Below are positions 12,677 to 23,100 of a stretch of 64,000 bases of DNA, one piece after another (position 1 is the first letter of the stretch; every line of letters starts with the position of its first letter). The DNA lies in the NCBI GenBank assembly GCA_004794655.1, contig SMMW01000559.1, forward strand, positions 1,302,001 to 1,366,000, read 5' to 3'. This DNA is from Marisa cornuarietis. Lineage: Eukaryota; Mollusca; Gastropoda; Architaenioglossa; Ampullariidae. The position numbers and the translations under genes are program-made. Under the pieces are notes generated by a model. It worked only from the letters and a program-made list of their open reading frames with translations, ran no database searches and was not told the origin of the DNA.

Positions 12677-13252
12677 TCATTCAATCCTCTTCGTGCTAGT
12701 TGCACATAAGGCCTCAACCAGAGCCCGCCACTGATGTCGATCGGCTGAAACCCGCTCCAGGTGACCCCATGTCCAGCCCTTTCCTTTCATCTCCCTTTCC
12801 ACTGTTCTTCTCCAGGTTTCTTTGGGCGGCCTCGTTTTCTTCGGCCATCTGGAGTCCATCGTAGGGCGATTCTGGAGAGGTCTGCTGTCTGCTGGCGGAG
12901 GACATGTCCAATCCATCACCAACGCCTTCGTTGAACCTGCGTGGTGATGAACTCGGTTTCAGTTCTTCGGCGAAGTTCTTTATTGGTGGTGGTGTTTGGC
13001 CAAAAGATGCTAAGTATGCGCCTGAGGCATCTGTTTTGGAAGACGTCAAGCCTGTTACCGATGTTTTTGGTCATCTTCCATGATTCTGATCCATAAAGGA
13101 GGATGCTGATCACATTTGACTTGAAGATTCTCAGCTTGGTCTTCTGGCTGATGTTTTTGTCTTCCATGTGCTCCTCAGTGAGGCGAAGGCGTGGCTGGAT
13201 TTTGCCAGTCAGGCTCGAATCTCTACCTCCGCATCCCGGGTGTTTGACATCT
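12677..13252 (-). pseudogene. LINE C-terminal domain (frameshifted)
   Basis: After the deletion point the minus strand reads 'LGSKMSNTRDAEVEIRA', then a stop and a frameshift. It resumes with 'KTKLRIFKSNVISILLYGSE' and 'NRCLRRILSIFWPN', shifts again, and ends with 'KKTRPPKETWRRTVEREMKG' and 'ALVEALCATS' before the stop at 12,677. These are the usual landmarks of the C-terminal region of RTE-like LINE proteins. At least two shifts separate the three pieces. Confidence 0.8.
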
Positions 13253-14187
13253 TGGATCCAAGAAAAGTAACGGCGACTGAATGCAGCCCTGCTTCACCCC
13301 AGTACTGACATTGAAGGGGGCTGTGAGCTTCATGTCACAGACCACATGAGATTTGAAATCGCAGTACGGCATTGCAACGACCTGGACAAGTTTTGCAGGG
13401 ACTCCGTAATGCCTCAGGATCATCCATAAGGACTCGCGGTGGATGCTGTCAAAAGCCTTCTCTAGGTCAATGAAACTGATGTACAGCGTTGTGTTCCACT
13501 CGTTGCTCTGCTCCAGAATCTGACGCAGAATGAAAATGATTTCAGAGCAGGATCGACCAGGGCAAAATTCTGCTCGCTGAGGCCGGAGGTCTTTCTCAAC
13601 GGTTGCCGTCAGTTTTGACAAAACAATCTTGCTGAAGACCTTGCTGGTGAGGGAAAGGAGTGTTATACCCCTCCAGTTATTGCAGTCTCCAAGATCTCCT
13701 TTCTTGGGTAACTTGAAGATGAGCCCTGTCTTCCACGCATCGGGGATCTGTCTTGATTCACAAACTTGCCTGAAGATTTCAGTCAATATGGGAGCTGTCA
13801 CATTCACATCTGCTTTCAACATCTCTGCTGTTATTCCATCTGCCCCTGGTGCTTTGCTGCTTTTCATTGCCTTGATTGCTGCTGTCACTTCTTCCAGGCA
13901 TGGCGGGTCTGTGCAGATGTCAAGGTCTGTATCTGCTGGCTGGATGTCTGCGAGCTGAGGGGGGTCTGGTGTGTTCAGAACCGACTCAAAATGTTCCCTC
14001 CAGCGCTGTAGTTTTTCTGCCTCTCCCTGGACAGCATTTCCGTTCATGTCTTTCACTGGCACTTCACTGTTTTTGAACCTGTTGTTTAGCTGTTTATTGA
14101 TTTTATACAGTGTCTTCAGGTCATTTTTTCCTGCTACTTCTTCTGCTTCATCTGCCAGTTTCTCTTTGTAGTCTCGGAGTCTTCTGT
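13253..14187 (-). pseudogene. LINE reverse transcriptase, catalytic end deleted
   Basis: About 310 residues are open without interruption, the longest coding-derived stretch in the window. Landmarks in order: 'AIKAMKSSKAPGADGITAEM', 'PDAWKTGLIFKLPKKGD', 'NNWRGITLLSLTSKVFSKI', 'YISFIDLEKAFDSIHRESLW' (first catalytic Asp in F-I-D), and 'STGVKQGCIQSPLLF'. Directly after SPLLF the frame runs into sequence that normally lies just before the C-terminal domain, so the segment carrying the F-A-D-D catalytic pair is deleted. The enzyme cannot be active. Confidence 0.9.
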
Positions 14188-14535
14188 TGGTGCATAGCAA
14201 ACTAGCACTGTCAGCTTGGTGCACTTTGAATGGAATCTTGCTCTCAGAATCCTGGGTCCATAAGGCTTCCATTCCAGCAGCGTCTTTTCAGTTTTTCTAT
14301 TGAGGAGTAGTGCTGCTCCTTCACAGTGTTGATCCTCTGATCTTCCTGAGAACAGGATAGTATGCCCTGATGCTAGTCTCCTTTTTTCCCGTGCCGGTCC
14401 CTCTGACCTCGATGACTCCCAGGATGTCCAAGTTGTAATTGTCAAACTCCTTGACTAGTTGGGGCAACCTGCCAGTCTAATACAAGGTCTGGACGTTCCA
14501 GCACTCCACCCTCAACTTCTGCTTCGGCTTCAGTA
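14188..14535 (-). pseudogene. LINE endonuclease N-terminus (broken)
   Basis: The minus-strand frames give the opening of an APE-type endonuclease: 'LRVECWNVQTLY' (equivalent to the usual x-W-N-V-R-T-L motif), then 'KEFDNYNLDILGVIEVR' with the catalytic-region E, then after a frameshift 'REKRRLASGHTILFSGR' and 'TLLEWKPYGPRILRARF', ending in 'LVCYAPTEDSE'. A stop sits in the first segment. Immediately after the PTED motif the sequence jumps to the EN-RT linker, so the rest of the endonuclease, including its D-H catalytic end, is missing. Confidence 0.8.
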
Positions 14536-14860
14536 AATCCACCATCGGGGCGCCAGCTCCCTCTCGGGTTTGACTGTCGTCCGTCGTAAGTCCAGTTCCC
14601 TGGTATGTTTCATTACCTTCGCCATCCGTAACGAGTGCTCTAGTGCTGGTTTCTGGAACCTGCTTTTTTATATGGTGGGATTGTTAGCCCTACCACAACC
14701 TAATTTACCTCTAGGTGAGGTGTCCACCATAGTCGCCTCTTACGACATGCCTGGCTGGACGGCAGGGACATATTCTTACAATGCTCACTGGGCAAGCATA
14801 GCCCGGGGTCCCACGGGGGGCACCAACCGAGTAACTTCCTTTATTTTTTTCTCTTCTTTC

Positions 14861-15640
14861 GTCCAGTTGCTGCAAGGTTTAACCCGTGATTGCCGAATGT
14901 TCTGAAAGGAAAGATAGCAGAGGGATATTGACGATAACTTAGTCGTTTGCGTTATCACCGCTTTTATTGCATTGCATACAAAGCCTCATAACCGAGCAGA
15001 CACGATTATGTATTATTTCACAAATCGCGAGCACCTAAAATAGTTTAAAGCTGCATAAATCGTTGACCATAAAAATGTGGCATCATAGAGGTGTTGATGC
15101 AACTTTCTTTCTATTCATCGTAACACTGCTGACGACAGACAGACAATTAGAACATTTTCTTAGTATTTGAAAAGCATTTAAATGGTTGACAGCAAATATT
15201 TTTTACAAGTCGTTTCAATGCAGGGCACAAAATGATCAAAGTGCTACGTACCCTTAAAAAAAGACAACTAATAAATATTGTTATTATCAGTTAGTTGCTA
15301 ACATGTTCTCTGATGTCGTTTATAAATATCAGACCTAACTCATCTTAACAAAATGTGTTGTTTTCACTTAGCTACAGACTGAGCATCGATACACTCCAGT
15401 TAAAATTTCAAAGAATTTTAATTTTTCTGAAAAATTGATTTTATTTGGTGTACAGGACAACATTTGTACGGACAAAATGTTAGACCTAATCATCTGTCAT
15501 ATGATTACTAGTCATAAGGGCTGTAGTGATGGTGCTACACTCTTGCTTTCATACAAGCCGTGCGGACAGGCGTCCAAACGGACCTGCGCAGGGTAGATCA
15601 GATAGCTGAACAGCGACCCATCCTTTTGTCCAGCAGAAGA
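14861..15640. other. AT-rich, no gene supported
   Basis: No open frame, repeat or transposon end of note. The sequence is AT-rich with simple A/T runs. Confidence 0.4.
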
Positions 15641-16689
15641 AAGGGACGGCCGGTGTTAGTTCGCTCAGGGGGGGGGGAAGACTGACCAGAGATCAGTAGG
15701 TAAGCTGATCGGGGGACAGTAGCGCCTGCTCTGTTTCTGATTGAATTGAACTCGTTCACCGCACATTCATCAGTGCAGGTTAGACGGGTGGCAAGTTAAC
15801 GACTTGACCACTCTTTAGAAAGGGTAGGCACCCAGGTAAGATGACCTTGGGGGTGGGGAATGTTTCCCGACTTGGGTGGCGGTAGTTGTCTTAGACTAGC
15901 GTCGATGCGGGATTGGTTGTAGCAAGCAGAGTTCTTGCTTGGAAAGTTACTGACCACCTGTCCATCATGTACTTGCTAGGTTAGTGATTGGTCATAGGCA
16001 GGTAACGGTATGGAAGAGAGTGTGTGGAGTTTGTAATTAGCTAATCGCCAAAGATGACGAACGCCGGAGACGAGGGTTTAACCTTGTGTCAGCCCAGGAA
16101 TCGGGTCTTCGCACTGGAATCTCGAGGGAGAAGGTTGTAGCAGAGACCTGTTCAAGGCTGTTCAGATTCTCCGCTGAGAGTTAGTCTGGGAACCGTGACT
16201 ACTTCAGCACAACCGACTTCAGAGGTGCGTTAAGACCCACTCTATTACAGAGTGCACAACGTTTGCATCACCAGTGGCTGTCGGTCGTAGACAGCAGAGG
16301 TAAAGCTGGTAGAGAAACGTTGGTCCTCAGGCGTGGTTAAGCTCTGATCGCAGTCCGGCCTTGAGGACGAGTCACGTGGTGGCACGTGGCAGTGCCAGAG
16401 TCTCTGTGTTCGTGGAAAAGGCAGCAACGACTGGCGGAGTGACATCTACGGATTATCAGACGTCAAGACATCGGAGGGCCCCTCCACACCGCGAGAGACA
16501 TTCTTGTGTAGAGAGATAAGTGACGAGTGCAGTGTGTTGTGTGTGGTAGTTAAGCTAATTAGTCAGTGACTCACGATACCTGGATTAGCTGAAGGGGATT
16601 GTAGCGAGACGCATAGAAAACGAGTTTGAATTGTGATTTGTGGCAATCATATATTGTGATTAATGCGTTGAAATCTTGATTAATAATTC

Positions 16690-16790
16690 TTTATATACAC
16701 TAAATTGCCTTGAGTTTGTTGTTGGGGACGTACGCTGGGGGCTCGGAGTCAGATTGGATCATTCATCCTATTAGCAATTTAGTGTAAGTG
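16690..16790 (+). other. Possible LTR-element primer-binding-site region
   Basis: The decamer 'tgggggctcg' at about 16,735 equals the start of the primer-binding site complementary to the 3' end of tRNA-Pro used by many LTR retroelements; the following bases (gagtcag) depart from it. It lies inside a near-perfect hairpin: 'acactaaattgc' (16,698) pairs with 'gcaatttagtgt' (16,770). The preceding 1.1 kb has no coding content and could be an LTR. No second LTR, gag or pol sequence is present, so at best this is a remnant. A chance match is quite possible. Confidence 0.2.
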
Positions 16791-17930
16791 TTGCGTACAC
16801 CGTACATGTCGACGTGAGTTGGTGGAGGTGTAGAGAGTGTAATTAGTCCGAGCGACGGAAATAACACCCCTCTGACCATCCTCGCGTGTCCTTCTCCCCA
16901 AGGTTCACATCATCTTGCTAGCAAAATATTACATTTATGTATGCAAATGGAAAAACGATATACCCTCTATACATGTTTTTTTGAAGATTGTAAAAATATA
17001 GATATAATATTGAAAGATAACAGTATTTTAAATAATAAATTATACCTATTTGAAGTAATGTGGAAACCATATCAACAATTATTAATATAAGCACAGTTAG
17101 TGGAAGCTGGGATGTTCTCACTAGTTCTTTCTTTCACTCTTTCTCCACATCTTTCCTCTCTACTCTTCTCCCCCTTCTATACTGAATGAATGTGTCTTGG
17201 GAATGAAAATGGATTTGAAATGGATAATGTGATGTATTTATATTGTGCTTGTTAAATAAATAACATAAAAACAGTTCTAGGTCTGCGAGGCAGGATCCTA
17301 AAAAAAAAAAAAAAAAAATTCCGAAGAAAAATTATTCGATGAAATTTTATTTTAGCTCATGAGAATGATTTAAAGGTTTGCTAGTTACGGGTATTTGAGA
17401 TTTTGACATTTGTATTTATCGTTTAAGCTAATAAAAGAGACAAGGAATGCAACGCCACCCATAAGAATAAGAAGAAAATTGAGAAATTTCAATTCAAGAG
17501 ATTAAACGAGTGACTGTACAAGAGCAAAACGAGAAAAACAAGCTACAATATAAAAAAGGAGAAGATTCAAGCTGAAAGATCAAATGCAAGAAATGATGAA
17601 ACAAAAGAAAGAGCGAAACTGGGTAAGAAAGCAGAAGCAAGGCACGATCGAATGAGTGTGGAAAACTAAATATAGAAAGATCAGACGAGTGTCCCAACAG
17701 GAAGGAGAACTTTTGAAAGAGAAGGAAGAGGAAGGAAAAAAGGAGAGCAATGGAAGTGGGAGGAAAATAAGATGAAAGGAAAGAAACATGCAACAGCTGG
17801 AAAAAAAATCCGACAAAACGCCAGAACGGATGAAATCGAATGTCAGTAATGGCGTCAACGCTTACCACGAAAGAGGGATGAAACCCAGAGAAAACAAACA
17901 GCCAACTTAAAGTACGACAAAAAATTAATA
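16791..17930. other. AT-rich, purine-biased stretch without gene
   Basis: It has A/T-rich sequence, an 18-base poly-A run at about 17,301-17,318, then an A/G-rich block (17,450-17,930). Minus-strand frames there are open (17,494-17,940) because the strand is C/T-rich; they translate into Phe/Ser/Leu-rich sequence. No gene is supported. Confidence 0.4.
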
Positions 17931-18372
17931 GCCAACACAAGAACAGGAAAACTACTAACAGACCAAGACAAGAACAGGAAATCTACTAATAGCCAAAACA
18001 AGAACAGGAAAACTACTAATGGCCAACACAAGAACAGGAAAACGACTAACAGGACAACACAAGAAAACTACAGAAGCCAACACAAGAACACTACAACAAA
18101 TAACCAACAAAAGAACAGGAAAACGACAAACACGACAACACAAGAAAACTACAGAAGCCAACACAAGAACACTATAACAAATAACCAACACAAGAACAGG
18201 GAAAACGACAAACAGGACAACACAAGAAAACTACAGAAGCCAACACAAGAACACTACAGAAGCCAACACAAGAACACTATAACAAATAACCAACACAAGA
18301 ACAGGGAAAACGACTAATAACTAACATAAGAACAAGAGAAAATGACTAATAGCTAACACAAGAATGAAAGCA
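17931..18372 (+). repeat. AC/AG-rich minisatellite with about 81-bp higher-order unit
   Basis: Short units built on 'ccaacacaagaacagg' plus 'aaaactac' repeat throughout. From about 18,039 a longer unit of about 81 bp is visible three times (starting near 18,039, 18,120 and 18,201): 'aaaacgac', 'acaacacaagaaaactacag', 'aagccaacacaagaacacta', 'aacaaataaccaacac'. The third copy contains an extra internal duplication of the 'agaagccaacacaagaacac' part. No open frame is implied. Confidence 0.85.
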
Positions 18373-18981
18373 GACTGCACATATAAGAGAATAAAGAAAA
18401 AAAAAAAGGCAGAATGAAAACGCTGGTTATTGTCACACCTTTCTCTGGAAGAAGCGACCTGCGAATACGGTTTTCGAGAGACTTCTTTTCTGACTTTAAG
18501 TAAGTGGAATGTGTCAGACTGTCTCTCGCGCGGAAGTTTTATCTCCCCTGCAGGCAGCTAACAACAATAAACTGCAGCTGCTAGCATAAACACTCGAAAA
18601 AGTGCTTCAGGGTTGTTCTGCGATGGATCCCGTCACTCTATGGCATTCATGGAAACGAGGAGGTGGATAAATAAAAATGGCGCAATGAGTGCAGAGAGCG
18701 AAGATCGTGACGACAACTCCCGTGTAAGGGAGATAAATTCCATTCAACCACCCCCCCCCCTTTACCGGAACCACTGGTATGTACAGTTAGTCGAGGTCAG
18801 TGGGTTCTTTCCTCTTGTGACTGTGCAGAAGTTTGTATATGTAATGTACTGGCCTGTCATCTGACCAAGAAACACCAACCCGTCGTCCCTCGTCAACTTC
18901 TGCCTCATCCCAGCCTCCATTCTGTGTCATCCCTTAGGGAGAAGATGCTACAACAGAACGATACTCAAAGGGGTGCGATGG
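18373..18981. other. No gene supported
   Basis: A short + frame (18,613-18,864) shows no domain. A poly-C run lies near 18,752-18,760. Nothing else stands out. Confidence 0.4.
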
Positions 18982-19059
<78 letters not shown>

Positions 19060-19060
19060 T
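18982..19060. repeat. (CAT)n trinucleotide microsatellite
   Basis: An uninterrupted run of about 26 CAT units. Confidence 0.97.
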
Positions 19061-20224
19061 TCGATAACATTTTTGCTCATTACGTTTTTATTGTTGTCTG
19101 TTGTTGCTGAGCTGTCATTTTATGTGAACCAGTGGTCGAGTAGAGGGATCTGTGCATAGCGGGGCAGGTAGGGAAGTTTCTGGTCGACGAGCATCTGGGT
19201 ATAAGTGACACATGGGATCTCGGCACAGCAGTCCTCATTTCAACAAGTGTTCGACAGACACAGAAATGAGGTCAAGGGTCGCGACCACTAAAACACTCAT
19301 AAGAACAATAGGCCCCGGCACATGGGTAGACACACGCGGTAATGCATTTAACGAACGAAAAACCTCCCGCAAGAAAGAGCTCCTCCGAGACCCCCGCTGC
19401 TGTCATCAATACCATAAGCATTCAATATGACACTCAGTGTTCGATTCCTTTTTCATAAATGTTTATTTCTTCTTCTTCCTTTCCCCTATTTATATTTTTA
19501 AAACTCGGCTGGATCATTTTTTTGTAACGTAGACTGGACAGAGATGAAAAAGCAAAATTAGTTTTTTTTCTCCAGAAACAAAGCAAAGGACAGCTGCAAA
19601 AGCAGTATACGTAGGAATTAATGGCGATGATGATGGCTTGAAGTGTAGGAGTGGTAGCAACAGCAGCAGATGCAGTAGCAAAAGAACGTTCCTTCTTTTA
19701 TCCTGCAGATTTTGTTTGTTATTCATATTTTTTGTCCTCCCTCTCTCTCGCTCCATCCCTCCCCTTATAATCGCCCCCCACTACCATCACCAAATCTTGT
19801 TTATTTATCTCTCGTTTTTCTTCCTCCCTTTCAGTTGATGTCTTCTTCCTCTTCCCTCCCAGCCTCTCTTTTTCTTTCATCCCTCTTTCTCACTTCTGTA
19901 TAATTCTCCGGTGCCACGCTGGCAAGTCTGGAAGAAGAGAGCAAGACTTGCTGAAGTAAAGCCAGATGGGTGTCGGGTGGTCCGAGAACAAGGTGTGCGT
20001 TGTTTGGTGGCAGCAGCCGCGTGTCGCCATTTCCCTCGTCTACCCAACAAGGTGCGCGTGAAATGAAAGTTCCACGTGTATCCCTGCCTCCTCCTCCTTA
20101 TAATCGCCTCACACATCAACACTTTCTTAGTCGTCATCTCCTTATCGTCTTGCCTACCTCTGGAGGTCTTACATTGTCGATAGATCCCATCAGGTGGATG
20201 TCTTTATGAAATCTGAACGTAGGG

Positions 20225-20225
<1 letters not shown>
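19061..20225. other. No gene supported
   Basis: There are only short open frames. The C/T-rich sequence at about 19,735-19,905 opens the + frames. No domain, splice pair or repeat family was recognised. Confidence 0.4.

Positions 20226-20262
<37 letters not shown>
20226..20262. repeat. (GT)n microsatellite
   Basis: About 18 uninterrupted GT units. Confidence 0.95.
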
Positions 20263-20265
<3 letters not shown>

Positions 20266-21409
20266 ATTGAGCAGGTACATGTATTTATGCATGTATGTCA
20301 TCTCAAGAACTTGACTGCCATGTCTGTCTGCGCATTTGTGTGAGTACGAGTACTTAAGCCTTCTTTTGCAGTAAGCCATCGTGGGTTTGTTCTCGCCAAG
20401 GCAGACAGTTAACATAAAAGCTCTTGCGACGCCCAGACAAGCATGCAAACACATATCATCACATACATCATCACAAAATTCGACGCCCTCCCTCCGCCGA
20501 GATTAAAATTTTCAAGAACAAGCGATGATCCCTTCAAGCTAGACTAATCGTCGACATTGACCTTTTTTTTTTTTTTTTAAGTGAAAGGAGGTGTGGTGAG
20601 AGGCAGGAAGCTCAACAGAACGACTTTGTAACACTCCGACCATGTGGACGAATAACTGCTGTTGTCCGAAGTGTAAAGTTACCTCCCCTTCGTGCTCTGC
20701 GATTGGCTGGTGCGATAGTGTCGGCGGAAGCCTTATCTCCAACGGTGAGCGCCATCTGCGGTGTACACGTATCTGCGCGCGACCAGCAAGTAACACTTCG
20801 CTTGTTGTCGCTCGATTACAGCAGCAGGGAGTTACTTCTTCCTCCATTCCTACCCTTTGACCTCTTCATCATTTGTCCTCAAGTTTTGTGGTGTAAAGCC
20901 CTGACTGGAACGTCACTCTGCTGGAAGATCATCAAAATGACGAGGACCACCACGATGAAAAAGATTACAATAAGATTTACGAACATATTTTTTGTTTTTA
21001 CCGTAAACTCTAAATCGTTCTTTTGTTTATTTATAGTTCTAGGATGTCTGTTATATCTGATGGATCCGTTCGCATTTTCAGACTGAAAAGTCTGTCAGTG
21101 TTTTCAATGTCTGCTGGTTACATTTCGGCCAGAACTATTTATACCCCGACCCCTGTCCCCACAGACAAGTTACGTGAGATACAAGACCTCTGTCGCATCT
21201 ATCTCCATTACTCACTTCATTTTCCTTTCAAGCGATGACATTATCGTTTGCTACAGGCGCACGCCGACCACAGTGGGCCCCGCAGTCGTGCCGACTAACT
21301 GAAGGCCGCACACCACGTCCTGCGATAGGGACTCAGCATCAGCATCGCCACCATGCCCTCTCAATGCAGCTCCGAAGTTGCAAGAGTCATACATCCACCC
21401 GAGTCTGTT
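20263..21409. other. No gene firmly supported
   Basis: Overlapping frames on both strands at 20,539-20,860 contain clustered Cys on the + strand but match no zinc-binding spacing I know. A poly-T run lies at 20,563-20,578. No gene is supported. Confidence 0.35.
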
Positions 21410-21680
21410 GGGAAAGCGGATAGCCGAGTGGCTAGAGCGCTGGCGTCCGAACAAAGAGCGTGATGGTTCAATACCCGATTAGCGCAGCAAGCTTCCCCCA
21501 GTCGAACCAACCTGAGGGAATTTGGTACCTGACTCCATAGAGGATTGGGGAAGGTAAGGAAGCGAGGGAGAGGAGATGAGCACCGCCTTTACATACAGCT
21601 GGCCCCGAGAAAAATGAGGTTTCTAACACCTCACCCCTCAACGACCTGAAAAGTTTAGGGGATGACTTTACCTTTTTTTT
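21410..21680 (+). mobile_element. tRNA-derived SINE, family A
   Basis: The head 'gggaaagcggatagccgagt' holds an RNA polymerase III box A (tagccgagtgg), and 'ggttcaatacc' is box B, as in Leu/Ser-type tRNAs. The body follows family order (cccagtcgaacc, tacctgactccatagaggat, gaggagatgagcaccgcc, agctggccccgag) and ends in 'tttacctttttttt'. The tRNA-like head lacks a foldable acceptor stem, so it is a SINE and not a tRNA gene. No convincing target-site duplication. Confidence 0.9.
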
Positions 21681-21697
21681 AACCGAGGGGGGGGAGG

Positions 21698-21882
21698 GAG
21701 GGGAATTGGTGTTTTACGCCGAGCCAGCAACTAAGGGTATATCACGGCAAGGCAGCCAGCCCTGTAAACAGATGCCACATGTAGAGAAAGAACAGCGTGC
21801 CCGAGACGAGAGCTGAACCCAGGACAGCCAACCTTCACTGTGTTGGTGACAGGCACTAACCGTTACGCCACCGGACCATGCA
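21698..21882 (-). mobile_element. tRNA-derived SINE, family B
   Basis: On the minus strand the head is 'ggtccggtggcgtaacggtt', with box A (ggcgtaacgg) and a box-B-like 'gggttcagctc'. The body carries 'atgtggcatctgtttacag', 'gtgatataccctta' and 'gctggctcggcgtaaaacac', shared with copies at 36.6, 51.6 and 63.6 kb. A 21-base poly-T run on the + strand abuts it at 21,883. It lies directly against a family-A SINE in the opposite orientation. Confidence 0.75.
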
Positions 21883-21903
21883 TTTTTTTTTTTTTTTTTT
21901 TTT

Positions 21904-23100
21904 ACCGAGTCTGTGACAACTACTGCACTGCAAGTATGACAAGACAGAGCTTGTGTAGTTCTCTTGTGGTATGCGTCACCAGATTTTGTTGAGCAACTCT
22001 TGGGTCCTGTTTATCACGTGTATGTGCCCTCGCTTCATTGTCCGGTCTTTCCCATCTACCTTCCTCTTTATCGGTCGCTAAAACTGAATGATTCAAGTAT
22101 GGTTTTAGACTTATCTAAGCTAGAATTGAGCTATTTATATCAATATAGTCTAATTATAATGTCATCTTCAGCAGCGCGATTTAAATGTTCAAAAACTTTT
22201 TTTTAGCTAAAACTTGAACGAGTCATGTATATTCTAAGATTTATCAGTCACGTAGAACTGAGTGATTATTGTATGTTCTAAGACTTATTATCAGCTGGAA
22301 CCGAACGAGTCCTTAAATATTTTATTTTTTTATATTAAGCACGCATGAAAGCACTTGCAGCCACGTGAAGTGGTGACTGAGTGATGACTGATTACAAGGG
22401 CAGACAAGAAACTATCAGCGCACCCGTAATACCCTTGCAGCCAGGCGCAGTGAGATGACAGGCAAACTTGGACAACTAGGAATGCGACAATCGTTAGGGA
22501 CGCCATCAGTCGTGAAAATCAATGGAGCTGGTAAGGAAGACGCGAGTTAAACAGGTTTTCAAGGCTGGGCGATCGCGTTGCCGCGATTGTGGATCGAAAC
22601 GTCTATACTCTTTGACGGAAGCTGGGTACAGTCCCCTTACACGAACAGCAACTCGCTTTCCTTTCGCGAGGCCGGCTCTGTTTAATTATAGTATCACTGC
22701 AGAATGTTTGTTCACGAAGAGGCTGTTTTGTGTCCGTCAGCCCATCCCTCTAACCAGTTAAAAAAAATATCTGCTCTTAGTCTGGGTGTTTACGGCCGCT
22801 GCTTTGATGTTAACTTCACCATCACTATGTTGATGGTTTTTTGTTGTTGTTGTTGTTGTTATAGAAACAGCAGCTTCACAGAATGGGGAAACAGTAGTAA
22901 TTATTTTATTATTTCTTAATCTTCTTAAGAATATTTTTCGTCTTGTTAATGTTGTTGTTGTTGGTACTATTATTATTTACATCATAGACGACACGTATTT
23001 TAGCAAAACGTTCTTAGTCCAAACCGTTTTGTCCGAGTTCTAATGCCATGTTTTTCATACACATAAAAGAAAGAAGCTTAATTTAGGAACAGTCTTTCGT
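21904..23100. other. No gene supported
   Basis: AT-rich sequence. A + frame at 22,522-22,761 has four Cys/His-poor motifs and no family match. A (TTG)n run lies at 22,841-22,860. Nothing else was recognised. Confidence 0.4.

Larger units (their letters stand above)
12650..14860 (-). mobile_element. RTE-like non-LTR retrotransposon, internally deleted
   Basis: The minus strand reads in order: a short 5' leader (about 14,860-14,560), the start of an apurinic-type endonuclease, a reverse-transcriptase domain, and a C-terminal domain ending in a stop at 12,677. The layout and the EN-RT-C-terminal motifs match endonuclease/reverse-transcriptase proteins of RTE-like LINEs, which have short 3' ends. 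Two internal deletions (near 14,185 and 13,252), several frameshifts and stops make it dead. The expected full coding length is about 3 kb, but only about 1.9 kb of coding-derived sequence remains. Clade assignment beyond RTE-like is tentative, and no target-site duplication was identified. Confidence 0.85.

Noticed and set aside
21550..21562. Splice donor 'gaag/gtaagg'
   Set aside because: It is part of the family-A SINE body and recurs in the copies at 43.0 and 46.3 kb; no coding exon precedes it.
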